From: Bacteroidota bacterium
Lineage (GTDB): Bacteria > Bacteroidota > Bacteroidia > Bacteroidales > Lentimicrobiaceae
Direction of reading: 5' to 3'
Assembly (NCBI GenBank): GCA_023417935.1
Contig: JAEZDY010000010.1
Location: 62,001-126,000 of the forward strand
Length of the DNA: 64,000 nt
In this document: positions 54,191 to 64,000 of the stretch, one piece after another
Numbering within the stretch: position 1 is the stretch's first letter
Layout of the letters: each line of letters opens with the position of its first letter
Made by a program: the position numbers and the translations under genes
Notes under the pieces: model-generated
What the model was told of the DNA's origin: nothing
Seen by the model: only the letters and a program-made list of their open reading frames with translations
Database searches by the model: none

Positions 54191-56545
54191 ATGGCAAAGA
54201 AGAAGCAAGGTGGCAATGGGAATACAAAACACTGGCTTAAAAGATTTTGGGTAGGATACTTTGCCTTATTGGCGCTTACATTCCTGTTTTTCGCAGCCAT
54301 GTCAGTTGGTTTACTTGGCTTTATGCCCTCTTTTGAGGAACTTGAAAATCCAAAGAGTAACCTTGCCTCAGAGGTTATCTCAGCCGATCAGGAAGTATTG
54401 GGTAAATACTATATTGAAAACAGGTCGAATGTACATTATTCCGACCTGTCACCAAATCTGGTTAATGCCATAATTGCCACTGAAGATGCCCGGTACCATA
54501 ACCACTCGGGCATTGATGTCAAAGCGCTTTTCAGGGTTACATTTGGTATTATCACAGGAAGTAGGAAAGGTGGAGGAAGCACCATCACCCAGCAGCTTGC
54601 AAAGAACTTGTTTCCTCGCAAAAGCGACCGCAATTTTGCTGAAACTGTCTTTATTAAATTAAAAGAATGGATCACAGCCATCAAGCTTGAGCGGAATTAT
54701 ACCAAAGAGGAAATACTGGCCATGTATTTCAATACAGTTGACTTCGGAAGTAATTCATTTGGAATAAAATCGGCAGCCAAGACTTTCTTCAATACTACCC
54801 CTCAAAACCTGAATGTTGAAGAATCGGCAATGCTTGTTGGAATGTTGAAGGCACCCACCTTTTTTAGCCCTGTGCGCAATCCTGAAAGGGCAATGAAACG
54901 CCGGGAGGTAGTGCTCAACCAAATGCGCAAGCATGAATACATTACCACTGAACAATATGATTCATTAAGATTACTGCCACTTGATATGTCGGGCTATCGC
55001 ATGCAGGATCATGCATCAGGGGAAGCAACTTATTTCAGGGAATACCTCCGCAGAATCATGAATGCCAAAGAGCCAAAGCGTAAAAGTTACTATGATGCAG
55101 CACAGTTTAAGCACGATTCGCTCCAATGGAAAAATAACCCATTGTTTGGCTGGGTTGAAAAGAACCCTAAGCCCGATGGCACAAAATATAATCTCTACAA
55201 GGATGGATTGAAGATTTATACAACGCTCAATTCACGCATGCAGATATATGCTGAACAGGCAATATCTGAGCATCTGGGCAATGATCTGCAACCTACATTC
55301 TTCAAGCACTGGAAAGGCAGAAAAGAAGCCCCTTTTGATTTCCCTTCTGATGTAGTGAAAGATGAAGCGCAAAAATTAATGAATGCTTCCATGAAGCGAA
55401 CTGACCGCTATATCAGGCTTAAGGCAGCAGGGGCTTCTGATGATTCAATACAACGTGCATTCCATAATAAAATCCCCATGAAAGTCTTCACCTGGAAGGG
55501 AGAGATAGATACCATAATGTCACCATGGGATTCAATCAGATATTGCAAGTACTTCCTACAGGCCGGTCTTATGTCAGTTGAACCTCAAACCGGTTTCGTA
55601 AGAGCTTATGTGGGCGGTATTAACTACAAACATTTCCAGTATGACCATGCTATGATGGCCAAACGTCAGGTAGGATCTACTTTTAAACCTTTTGTTTATA
55701 CACTGGCAATGCAGGAAGGCGATTTTTCCCCTTGTACCAAGATAGCCAACATACAATATAGCATTGATCTGGCCGATGGCACTAAATGGGAACCAAAGAA
55801 TTCAAGTGATTATAAGGAAGGCCAGATGGTAACCTTGAAAGAGGCACTTGCCAATTCAATCAACTGGATATCAGCATTCCTCATAAAGCGATACTCTCCC
55901 ATGGCAGTGATATCCATTGCCCGTAAGATGGGGGTAAGCAGTCCAATGGATGCTGTTCCGGCCATATCCCTTGGCACCCCTGATTTAACGTTATATGAAA
56001 TGACCGGCGCCATGAATACCTATGCAGCCAAGGGAGTTTACATCGAGCCCATGTTTGTAACAAGAATAGAGGACAAAAATGGCAATATACTCAGCCGTTT
56101 CTTACCACGGCAGCAAGAAGCAATGAGTGAGGAAACAGCTTATCTGATGCTTCAGTTGATGAAAGGCGTTGTAGAAAGCGGAACCGGAGTACGTCTTAGA
56201 TATAAGTATGGACTCTCAATGCCAATAGCCGGTAAAACAGGCACATCACAAAGCCATTCTGACGGCTGGTTTATGGGTCTAACCCCTGATCTGGTAACAG
56301 GTGTATGGGTTGGTGGTGAGGACCGTAGCATACGCTTCCGAAGCATCAGCCTGGGACAGGGTGCTAATATGGCATTACCCATCTGGGCGCTCTATATGAA
56401 GAAAATATACGCCGACAAAAAAATCAACCTTAACACCGGTGATTTCGAAGCTCCGCTACTGCCATTATCAGTTGAAATAGATTGTAAAAAATACGATCTC
56501 GACCTCAAGGTAACCAACCGGGGGTATGATATGGGGGATTTCTAA
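54191..56545 (+). CDS. mrcA: Class A penicillin-binding protein (transglycosylase/transpeptidase)
   Basis: 784 residues. N-terminal membrane helix (about 22-45), GT51 domain with catalytic Glu near residue 96-97 in IATEDARYHNHSG and GSTITQQLAKNLF, transpeptidase with Ser near 495 in GSTFKPF, SxN-type motif in ANSINWIS, and KTGTS near 680. Polymerises and cross-links peptidoglycan. Third gene of ricT-gldH-pbp1A. Confidence 0.95.
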   Translation: MAKKKQGGNGNTKHWLKRFWVGYFALLALTFLFFAAMSVGLLGFMPSFEELENPKSNLASEVISADQEVLGKYYIENRSNVHYSDLSPNLVNAIIATEDARYHNHSGIDVKALFRVTFGIITGSRKGGGSTITQQLAKNLFPRKSDRNFAETVFIKLKEWITAIKLERNYTKEEILAMYFNTVDFGSNSFGIKSAAKTFFNTTPQNLNVEESAMLVGMLKAPTFFSPVRNPERAMKRREVVLNQMRKHEYITTEQYDSLRLLPLDMSGYRMQDHASGEATYFREYLRRIMNAKEPKRKSYYDAAQFKHDSLQWKNNPLFGWVEKNPKPDGTKYNLYKDGLKIYTTLNSRMQIYAEQAISEHLGNDLQPTFFKHWKGRKEAPFDFPSDVVKDEAQKLMNASMKRTDRYIRLKAAGASDDSIQRAFHNKIPMKVFTWKGEIDTIMSPWDSIRYCKYFLQAGLMSVEPQTGFVRAYVGGINYKHFQYDHAMMAKRQVGSTFKPFVYTLAMQEGDFSPCTKIANIQYSIDLADGTKWEPKNSSDYKEGQMVTLKEALANSINWISAFLIKRYSPMAVISIARKMGVSSPMDAVPAISLGTPDLTLYEMTGAMNTYAAKGVYIEPMFVTRIEDKNGNILSRFLPRQQEAMSEETAYLMLQLMKGVVESGTGVRLRYKYGLSMPIAGKTGTSQSHSDGWFMGLTPDLVTGVWVGGEDRSIRFRSISLGQGANMALPIWALYMKKIYADKKINLNTGDFEAPLLPLSVEIDCKKYDLDLKVTNRGYDMGDF

Positions 56546-56677
56546 ATTTAAAATTGAGAATTTCTAAAACTGAAATAGAGGTTTTCTAAGTTTTTTAACT
56601 GTACATTCATTTTTAGTATCTATTGTTTTGTATTATTTTAGCATCTTTGCGCTTTGTTAGAATAAAATAGTGCTTAA

Positions 56678-58498
56678 ATGTGGTGGAAAAAACCTTCAAT
56701 CATCTTTCTTCTTGTCTTCACAATAGCTTCTTTTGGCCTCAAAGTTTTTGTCCCCTACCATAATTTTATCTCCTTCGATAATTTTGGGTATTACATGCAC
56801 TTACCCGCACAATTCATTTATGATGATGTTGCACTTGAAACTGATTGGTTAGCGAAGATCAATGAGCAATACAAGAACGAATCAGCTTTTTCACATACGG
56901 CTACTACAGATAGTGGCAATAAAATTATGCGTTACTACAAGGGCATGTCGTATGTTTGGGCACCTGCCTTTTTCGTTGGCCATTTCTATGCAAAACAATC
57001 AGGTTATCCGGCTGATGGATTTTCGCTTCCCTACCACAAGGCATTAATTTTTTACGGTTGGCTGTTCAGCATCGTTGGTTTCGTATTTGCACGAAGGATC
57101 TTATTGCACTTTTTTGATGAAAAGATAACCACTATTACTCTTTTTATAATTCTTGCAGGCACAAGCTTTTTTTATTTCTCTACCATTGGCAATGATGTGC
57201 CACATGTATACTTGTTTGCCCTGTTTCTGATTTTCCTATGGTATACCCTGCAGTGGCATGAAAACCAAACGCTTAAATATATGGTACCCCTTGCATTATC
57301 GCTTGGGTTAATAATTGCCATACGGCCTTCATCGGGTATCATCTCATTATTTCCTGTTTTGTGGGGCATTTATGACTTGCGCACATTGAAACGCAAAGTC
57401 AGTATGCTTCTCAATAATAAACTGCAGATAATTATTGGAGTATTTCTGATTTTAATATTTCTGGTTCCTCAACTCCACTATTACTACAAGTATGCAGGCG
57501 TAGTAGTACTAAACATATACAATGATCCGGGGGCAGCTTTTGATTTCGCGCATCCCCGATTTGCGTATGTGCTGTTCGGTTTTCGAAAAGGCTGGTTTAT
57601 TTATTCACCTTTAAGCATTCTTGGGTTTGCAGGTTTAGTTTTTGTGTGGCAGAAATTCAGGGAATATTTCTGGCCTTTTGTCATCTATATGGCTCTGTTA
57701 ATCTACATTATAGCATCCTTTAACAGTCTCACAAGCTTTGGATGGAGAGCATTCCTGCAGTCGCATGCAACACTTGTAATACCAATAGGCTTTCTCGTTA
57801 ACTACATAGTCAAACAGCGTATAGCAATCAAAGGCACATTTGCTATTATTGTATTGAGTTTAACTGTTCTGAGTATTCACCAGGCATTTCAACTTAAAAG
57901 CGGCGTACTGAACGGCAGCCGCATGACTAAGGAATACTACTTTACAGTTCTGGGGAAAAATAAAGCTACTGCTGAGGACAAGAAACTGCTAATGGCAGAT
58001 CATTATGGCCCAATAGTTGAAAATTTCACTGAAGATCCAAAGTTTAAATACACCGAACTGGTTAAATTTACTTTTGAGGATAGAATAAGCTCTGACAGCT
58101 TGGCACCGGTTCCATTTAATGGCAATGGGCTTTATGAAATGGGCAATCGTGTTGAGTATTCTCCAGATTTCGAGAAACCGTATTTTGAAATTACCAGTGA
58201 ATACTATTGTTATATCAGGGCATCAGTTAAGGTTTTTGCAAATACTGAAATTAAAGACCAATTCCATTTGGTAGTTACAACCCTGAATGAAAAGAATCAG
58301 CACATCAAATACAACGCTGTAAGCTTTGGTGAGAACAAGATAGATTTTAAACCAGGCGAATGGAATTCATTTGAAATCAAATATATAACCCCTGAAATTT
58401 ATAAAGAAACAGAAGTGATCCAGGCCTATGTATGGTACACGGGGAAAGACAGGATCTGGATTGATGATTTTAAGGTTGAAGCCTACACTTTAGATTGA
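56678..58498 (+). CDS. GT-C-type multi-pass membrane protein, paralogue of the gene at 34652
   Basis: 606 residues. FDNFGYYMHLPAQFIYDD and SGYPADGFSLPYH match the 614-residue paralogue; about ten membrane helices, then a soluble C-terminal domain (about 450-606, ending WIDDFKVEAYTLD). Probably transfers sugar from a lipid carrier. Next to an MBOAT acyltransferase and another GT-C protein, so likely part of an envelope polysaccharide-modifying group. Stop TGA. Confidence 0.75.
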   Translation: MWWKKPSIIFLLVFTIASFGLKVFVPYHNFISFDNFGYYMHLPAQFIYDDVALETDWLAKINEQYKNESAFSHTATTDSGNKIMRYYKGMSYVWAPAFFVGHFYAKQSGYPADGFSLPYHKALIFYGWLFSIVGFVFARRILLHFFDEKITTITLFIILAGTSFFYFSTIGNDVPHVYLFALFLIFLWYTLQWHENQTLKYMVPLALSLGLIIAIRPSSGIISLFPVLWGIYDLRTLKRKVSMLLNNKLQIIIGVFLILIFLVPQLHYYYKYAGVVVLNIYNDPGAAFDFAHPRFAYVLFGFRKGWFIYSPLSILGFAGLVFVWQKFREYFWPFVIYMALLIYIIASFNSLTSFGWRAFLQSHATLVIPIGFLVNYIVKQRIAIKGTFAIIVLSLTVLSIHQAFQLKSGVLNGSRMTKEYYFTVLGKNKATAEDKKLLMADHYGPIVENFTEDPKFKYTELVKFTFEDRISSDSLAPVPFNGNGLYEMGNRVEYSPDFEKPYFEITSEYYCYIRASVKVFANTEIKDQFHLVVTTLNEKNQHIKYNAVSFGENKIDFKPGEWNSFEIKYITPEIYKETEVIQAYVWYTGKDRIWIDDFKVEAYTLD

Positions 58499-58560
58499 TG
58501 TTGTAAAGTTGAAGCATATACCCTGGATTGATGATTGTAATGTTGAAGCATTAACTATGT
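58459..58560 (+). repeat. Repeated 3' end of the GT-C gene (33-34 bp period)
   Basis: GATTGATG starts at 58459, 58493 and 58526, each followed by a version of the GTTGAAGC core. The last two copies lie beyond the stop and look like degenerate duplicates of the gene's own end. Confidence 0.75.
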
Positions 58561-58625
58561 ATTAATATATTTGTACTCAAACAGCTAACTAATTAATTTC
58601 CATAATCTGATCACAGCACACTAAG

Positions 58626-60050
58626 ATGGTTTTCAGCAGTATAGTATTCCTGCTTTATTTCCTGCCCGCCTTCCTTATCACTTATTACCTTGTGGGGAAG
58701 AAATACAAGAACATTGTGATACTTGCCTTCAGCATCTTCTTCTATAGCTGGGGTGCTCCAAAATTCATCTTCGTAATTCTGGGGACAACCTTTGTTGATT
58801 TTCACCTTGTGAAGTGGATGTCAATGACTAAAAGCCAACTGCACCGCAGGCTGATGCTTACCTTATCAGTCTGCATAAACATGGGGCTTCTTTTTTACTT
58901 CAAGTATTCCAACTTTTTCATTGAGAATGTAAATGCCATGCTAAGTGCTTTTGGTAGCACACATATCGAATGGACAAAGCTTATTCTGCCCATCGGAATA
59001 TCTTTCTACACCTTTGAAACCATTACTTACGTAGTTGATGTATACCGCAAAGTACATAAGCCACTGGATAACTTTTGGGACTATCAGCTTTATATTATCC
59101 TGTTCCCAAAGTTGATTGCAGGTCCAATTGTGCGCTATCATGATCTTGCCGACCAAATTACTGACAGGTCGCACAATGAGAATATTGACAACAGGCTAAC
59201 AGGGTTCTATAGGTTTATAATAGGCCTTGCAAAAAAGGTACTTATTGCCAATCAAATGGGTGCTCAGGCTGATGCTATCTTTGCCATGAACCTTGAAACG
59301 ATGGGCACTGTTACTGCCTGGATCGGCATACTGGCTTATACTTTCCAGATATATTTCGACTTCTCAGGATACTCTGATATGGCCATTGGTATTGCAAAGA
59401 TGATAGGGTTTAAGTTTCCCGAGAATTTTAACAACCCCTATATCTCACGCAGTATCACTGAATTCTGGCGACGCTGGCATATTACGCTCGGAGCGTGGAT
59501 GCGAAGTTATCTGTACATCCCGTTAGGCGGTAACAGGGTAAAAACAACAGGCAGGTTATACTTCAACCTATGGTTAGTATTCCTGGCTTCCGGACTATGG
59601 CATGGGGCATCGTGGAGTTTCGTTATATGGGGTGCCTACCATGGTATGTTCCTTGTTCTGGAAAGAGCCTTCCTTCAAAAAGTCTATACAAAGATTGGTA
59701 AGTTTGCCAGTACCCTTATAACCTTCATCATAGTAGTTATTGGATGGGTATTCTTCAGGATTGAGAATGTAAATGAGGCGTTCCTGTTCCTTGAACGCAT
59801 GTTCGCATTTAGCTTTACACCGGTGCCCTATTTCAGCACAGAATTCTACTCATACCTGGCAATTGCCTCTTTCTTCGCATTCTTCGCATACTCTTCCCCA
59901 GGGCAGCGAATTCAGGACTTTGTGTACTTTGGCAAGTATAGCAACATGAGGCATGTAGCTTTCTCAGGTGTAGTGGTAGTGCTGCTTATTTTATCAGTGA
60001 GCACCCTTGCGGCAGTTGGTTTTAATCCTTTTATTTATTTCAGGTTTTAA
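58626..60050 (+). CDS. MBOAT-family O-acyltransferase (AlgI-like)
   Basis: 474 residues, about eleven membrane helices. LIAGPIVRYHDL, FFDFSGYSDMAIGIAKMIGF-type motif, FNNPYISRSITEFWRRWHIT, and catalytic His near 326 in SGLWHGASWSF. Transfers acetyl groups across the membrane onto polysaccharides, normally with a periplasmic SGNH partner, which is not visible here. Ends in TAA, convergent with the next gene. Confidence 0.94.
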   Translation: MVFSSIVFLLYFLPAFLITYYLVGKKYKNIVILAFSIFFYSWGAPKFIFVILGTTFVDFHLVKWMSMTKSQLHRRLMLTLSVCINMGLLFYFKYSNFFIENVNAMLSAFGSTHIEWTKLILPIGISFYTFETITYVVDVYRKVHKPLDNFWDYQLYIILFPKLIAGPIVRYHDLADQITDRSHNENIDNRLTGFYRFIIGLAKKVLIANQMGAQADAIFAMNLETMGTVTAWIGILAYTFQIYFDFSGYSDMAIGIAKMIGFKFPENFNNPYISRSITEFWRRWHITLGAWMRSYLYIPLGGNRVKTTGRLYFNLWLVFLASGLWHGASWSFVIWGAYHGMFLVLERAFLQKVYTKIGKFASTLITFIIVVIGWVFFRIENVNEAFLFLERMFAFSFTPVPYFSTEFYSYLAIASFFAFFAYSSPGQRIQDFVYFGKYSNMRHVAFSGVVVVLLILSVSTLAAVGFNPFIYFRF

Positions 60051-60053
60051 AAC

Positions 60054-62399
60054 TTAACGCAATTCAATAAAATGATTATTGTAGAATAATTTGTTTACTC
60101 CTGCATCATTTGTGCCAAGAACCTTGTACACTTCCATTCCTTTTTCGCGAATCAAGAGATCGTCAATGTATAAGTCAAAGCTTGAATTATCATCTTGTCC
60201 TTTCATTAATACTGAATACTCAAGGCTACTGTCAGTTATTGTGTATTCCTGTTCTATCAAGGTCCATTGTCCGTCAATATTTGGGCTTACATAAGGATTT
60301 ATTAACGTCAGCCATTTTGCATTGCCACTAGAATCGTTTGATTGAATAATTGCTAACGCTTCCAGGGTCTTTTGTTTCAGTTGTTCAAAATCGCTGTGCA
60401 TCCAGAAACTAAAGATATAAGTTTGACCTTCTTTCAATTCGTATGGTTTTGTTCTTGCAAGGGTATTATAATTCTTCAGTTGACCCTTATATGATGCTGG
60501 TCCGGAGTGTTTAATCTGCCCTTCCAGTGAATCGTATGAATAGTACTTTAAATATTTGTCTTCATCCGACTTTCTGACTAAAAATCCTCCTTTTTCAACC
60601 AGTTGATCCTGTATCTTACGGAATGAACTTATGTAATTACTTGAAGAATCAATAAAGAGCATATCTTTTCGTATTGAAAAAAGTGAGAACCGATCATTTT
60701 CATAAATAAGCTGACTCCTGTTAAGTATACTCCTTTCCTCTGCAATAAGATCTTGTTTACTATAAACTACAAGAAATGGCTTATCGCTTTCAATATCACT
60801 CTCTATTTCTTTTTTATAAGTTGCCGGTGCCAGCAACTGGTAAAGCTTTCTGCTCTCAGAAATACTGGAATTAGCCGAATAATTGGCTAATAGGGGGAGC
60901 TTTGAATGATAGCTGAGTGTCATAGAAATTATGTACATCTCTTTAGAAGCAGGTTTCTTGTATTGCTCTGAGCCGATCAGATAATATGGCAACGGTACTA
61001 TGGCCTGATATTCCTCTTCATCGAAGGAATTCAATCCTGCTAGTATTTCATCAGGAACATGCTTCAATGAAAAATAATTTGGCATTTCACGTAACCTTAC
61101 AGTAGACTCTGTATGGTAAGGAATTGCTTCAGCATAATAGGCCAAAGGTATTATAAGGATTACCGGTATCCATAAGTATTTCACTCGTTTTCTGGATTCA
61201 AAGAAGAGGTATGTGTAATAAACCGCCCATACAGTAATTACGTAGTAGAATATCCATGCAAAGCGACCGATAGACCTGAAGTTATTGATCACTTTAACAT
61301 GCTCAAGCAAGTTTTCCATGTTGAGCTTGAAAGGATACCCCATTGATAGAAAAAGCAAGAGTACTGCCGAAATCAAAGCTGTCACGATAGCAGGGTTGTG
61401 GAAGAATGGCTTATCATTTATAACTCTGATCCTGAATAGTTTCAGGAAGTTATTAAGTGCAAAAACAAGAATCATAAAGGAAGAAGCGATTCCTATATAT
61501 GACCAACCTTCCCAATTTGCCTGATACTCAATATACTTATCAATAAAGGGCTTTAATGGTTGCCTGTGAGGAAGAAACACAGAGTGGAAATTGGCAATTA
61601 GTTCCATTATTCCGGTTGGTGCCTTATTTCTTCCTGAATGAACATCTGACAATAACATCAACATCCAAAACAATAAAAGAGGAACAACAGTTTGAAGTGC
61701 TAAATTGAGCCACGACCTCCAATTAAGCAATAGTTTTTGCTTATAGATGACCAGATACGACAAATGGCTGATAAAAATAAACGAAACTGCCATCATACCC
61801 ATATATCCATGTATAAGATACCAGAGTAGATTATTGATAGCGATATAGACAGACCATTTTAAATGATTATTAGTCTCTGTAAACCTGATAAAGAGATACC
61901 AGGTTAACGGTATCATAAAACTATATGAGAGTGCAAAATGACCATAAAGACGAAAAATCTGGGGTGAAAGCAATGCTATAGCAACTGCATTTGCTGCTGC
62001 AAACCATATATTTACTTTAAGCTTTCTCAGAATAAGGTAAATAAAAACAGAGGCTATCACATATGCAGCAATCATCAGAAAATTAAGTATGCCAATACTG
62101 TAAAGAGTGATCCCCGGGAAAGGAATGGCCAATACCTTCATGATCATTGTAAATAAAGGGTGACAGTCAAGGTACAGGAAATTCTCACCATAGGGATAAT
62201 TAATAAAACTGGAATTGATTAGTCGATTGTCCTCTATATGAGCAGCATAAGTAAAGTAGTTCTTAATGGCATCACTATTGAACCCAAAAAGATAGCCATT
62301 CGGGTTTAGTAGAATATCCGAAAAAAAATATAACACAAACGTCAGTGAAAGAATGAGTAATAAGAGTATACCTAATAGTTCTTTGGCTCGATTATTCAT
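60054..62399 (-). CDS. Large multi-pass membrane protein, GT-C glycosyltransferase-like
   Basis: 781 residues. About twelve membrane helices in the first 430 residues, including a loop FGFNSDAIKNYFTYAAHIED with an Asp suitable for a GT-C catalytic site, then a long periplasmic part (about 440-781) with a carbohydrate-binding-like beta domain (TYIFSFWMHSDFEQ, YIDDLLIREKGMEVY). Convergent with the MBOAT gene, 4 bases apart. Substrate unknown. Confidence 0.7.
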   Translation of the reverse strand: MNNRAKELLGILLLLILSLTFVLYFFSDILLNPNGYLFGFNSDAIKNYFTYAAHIEDNRLINSSFINYPYGENFLYLDCHPLFTMIMKVLAIPFPGITLYSIGILNFLMIAAYVIASVFIYLILRKLKVNIWFAAANAVAIALLSPQIFRLYGHFALSYSFMIPLTWYLFIRFTETNNHLKWSVYIAINNLLWYLIHGYMGMMAVSFIFISHLSYLVIYKQKLLLNWRSWLNLALQTVVPLLLFWMLMLLSDVHSGRNKAPTGIMELIANFHSVFLPHRQPLKPFIDKYIEYQANWEGWSYIGIASSFMILVFALNNFLKLFRIRVINDKPFFHNPAIVTALISAVLLLFLSMGYPFKLNMENLLEHVKVINNFRSIGRFAWIFYYVITVWAVYYTYLFFESRKRVKYLWIPVILIIPLAYYAEAIPYHTESTVRLREMPNYFSLKHVPDEILAGLNSFDEEEYQAIVPLPYYLIGSEQYKKPASKEMYIISMTLSYHSKLPLLANYSANSSISESRKLYQLLAPATYKKEIESDIESDKPFLVVYSKQDLIAEERSILNRSQLIYENDRFSLFSIRKDMLFIDSSSNYISSFRKIQDQLVEKGGFLVRKSDEDKYLKYYSYDSLEGQIKHSGPASYKGQLKNYNTLARTKPYELKEGQTYIFSFWMHSDFEQLKQKTLEALAIIQSNDSSGNAKWLTLINPYVSPNIDGQWTLIEQEYTITDSSLEYSVLMKGQDDNSSFDLYIDDLLIREKGMEVYKVLGTNDAGVNKLFYNNHFIELR

Positions 62400-62641
62400 T
62401 TAAAATATTAAATAAGATGTTATCCTCAAGTATAGTAATCGATGCTCAATTACTCTGAATTTATGTCAAAACTACTAAAGTATGTAATGCAATTCGCAAT
62501 ATCAGATAAAATAAAATTCTCTGTACCATGAATGGAAATGCATTTTGCTGACAGAGACTGCCACTCAAAACAGGGCTTTAAAAAGGGGAAACATAAAGGG
62601 AATTTTTTATCATCTTTGCAATACGATATCCTTCAATCAAG

Positions 62642-64000
62642 ATGCACAAGATAATATCACCTGCAAGTTATCTTTCATTACTGCTGCTCTGCATTATACC
62701 CTTAATATTGCTGGTTTCTTCAATAAATATCATTGAGAAAAGAGACAAAAACTGGTATGGTGGCGGGTATGACCCATCGTATGCATACCTGTATAATTCA
62801 TTGAACATTGCACGTTTCAGGCTTCCGGGTCACTTTGATCATCCCGGTACTCCAATGCAGATGACTGGAGCTGTTATATTGCAAACTGCCTGGATGATCA
62901 ACCCTTATGGTGGGGAAAACCTGACTGAAGCAGTGCTAAAGGAACCTGAACACTACCTGAAGATACTAAATACTTCTTCAGCAGTAATCGGCGCGCTGGG
63001 TATACTTGCAGCAGGTTGGCTAGTGCTTCTAATGAGCAATAACGTATGGTATGGATTTATCATGCAGGTAACACCTTTTGTTTCGGGAATAATACTTTAC
63101 AAATCGCTTTTACGGATATCACAGGAAAACGTACTGTTGATTGCAGTCATGGCTATGGCAGTGTTTACACTCTACTGGTATTTCAAACACAAGCTTAAAG
63201 AACCTGATTACTTTGCAAAAGGCTTTGGAATTATTGCGGGATTCGGGATGGCATCTAAAATCATTTTCTTTCCTTTAATAGCAATCCCACTTCTGCTGCT
63301 TGAAAGTAAAAACCATAAGCTCAAATTCCTTAAGGTTACTGCAATCTCTTTTGTGGCATTTACTATTCCAATTATCCTGCTTTATCCCAACATGGCATGG
63401 TGGTTTGTGCGACTATTTCTCTATTCAGGAATATACGGATCAGGTGATATTACTATACTTGATGCGTCGTCATACCTGGTTTCACTCAAGGAACTTATTA
63501 CCGGTGAACCAGTTTACTTCGCAGTTTACATCCTTACCTTTATTTCGCTGGTGGTGCTGTTAATTAAGATGGTAAGAGATGCCAGGCATGCCGTCTCTAA
63601 GGGAATCGTGCAATCAATTAAAAAGGATATATACCTGAACAGACCTGCCTTCATCATAATATTGGCAGTATTCCTGGTTCAGACTGCGGGATATATTATT
63701 ACCGCCAAACACCCAAAAACCGATTACCTCCTCCCCTATATCTGCATGTCAGGATTGATTGTAATTATTCTGCTGGATTTATTAACCAACCGCCTTAAAC
63801 CCTTTCTTAAGCAGATTATAACAGGTGCAATTGCCATACCGCTGGTAGTGCTTGCCGTTTTTTATGGTTTGAACTCCAGGGAACAGTACTACTCTACCGA
63901 CAAAAATATCAAATATGAGCAGGCCTGGCAAACAGCATTATCGGAAGGAAAAGGAGGGGCAATTATTGCAATTAACCCGGGACCAACACCAGTAGCTGCT
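62642..64000 (+). CDS. GT-C-type membrane protein, 3' end beyond the window
   Basis: An open frame of 453 codons from ATG 62642 to the last base, not closed in the window. Signal-like first helix, a periplasmic loop GGYDPSYAYLYNSLNIARFR plus HFDHPGTPMQ with acidic residues, and at least nine further helices. Resembles GT39/ArnT-type transferases and the other GT-C genes nearby. The true start and the length past the edge are unknown. Confidence 0.75.
   Translation, partial: MHKIISPASYLSLLLLCIIPLILLVSSINIIEKRDKNWYGGGYDPSYAYLYNSLNIARFRLPGHFDHPGTPMQMTGAVILQTAWMINPYGGENLTEAVLKEPEHYLKILNTSSAVIGALGILAAGWLVLLMSNNVWYGFIMQVTPFVSGIILYKSLLRISQENVLLIAVMAMAVFTLYWYFKHKLKEPDYFAKGFGIIAGFGMASKIIFFPLIAIPLLLLESKNHKLKFLKVTAISFVAFTIPIILLYPNMAWWFVRLFLYSGIYGSGDITILDASSYLVSLKELITGEPVYFAVYILTFISLVVLLIKMVRDARHAVSKGIVQSIKKDIYLNRPAFIIILAVFLVQTAGYIITAKHPKTDYLLPYICMSGLIVIILLDLLTNRLKPFLKQIITGAIAIPLVVLAVFYGLNSREQYYSTDKNIKYEQAWQTALSEGKGGAIIAINPGPTPVAA

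Overview
The window is a chromosomal segment of an AT-rich Bacteroidota bacterium, probably Bacteroidales-like. Supporting genes are a SusC/SusD outer-membrane uptake pair, lipoproteins with standard lipoboxes, a RicT-GldH-PBP1A run, a three-gene succinate dehydrogenase/fumarate reductase, and promoters of the Bacteroidota type (TAnnTTTG at -7). Host genes read cleanly in the standard code and several end in TAG (SusD, YicC, NadD, RicT).

Regions: 1-4978 holds the end of a SusC/SusD/LamG-lipoprotein operon and a DJ-1/PfpI enzyme. 5279-5352 is tRNA-Pro(CGG). 5325-31757 is a complete-looking 26.4 kb prophage bounded by a perfect 36-bp direct repeat of the tRNA 3' end. 31793-64000 is host again: tRNA-Thr, TerC, glutamine synthetase, GT-C membrane proteins, Hsp20, a phospholipase-D enzyme, a LytTR regulator, yicC-gmk-nadD, holB, sdhCAB, two aminopeptidase P paralogues, an alpha/beta hydrolase, ricT-gldH-PBP1A, and an envelope-glycan group (GT-C proteins and an MBOAT acyltransferase) that runs off the right edge.

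The main observation is that the prophage uses a second genetic code. Read in the standard code, nearly every minus-strand late gene is broken by in-frame TAG, never by TAA or TGA. Reading TAG as glutamine restores one intact siphovirus gene set in the canonical order: small and large terminase, portal, prohead protease, HK97 capsid, head-tail connectors, HNH nuclease, tail tube, frameshifted tail chaperone, tape measure, tail tip, fibres. About 85 TAG codons lie inside 25 genes. The integrase, the helicase, a plus-strand small membrane gene and a five-gene cassette of unknown membrane or soluble proteins (21138-24379) have no internal TAG. The integrase and three cassette genes even end in TAG, the cassette ones with another stop 0-4 codons later. 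The element therefore seems split into a part readable in the standard-code lysogen and a lytic part that needs amber suppression. I see no suppressor tRNA or release factor in it, so the source of suppression is open.

Gene logic of the prophage, in transcription order on the minus strand: a lysis-like block (TM/coiled-coil protein, periplasmic protein, DUF5675 lysin, holin), a 0.6-kb non-coding region, small genes, helicase, PD-(D/E)XK-like nuclease and DNA-binding protein, the unknown cassette, then packaging, head and tail. The integrase sits alone beside attR behind its own host-type promoter.
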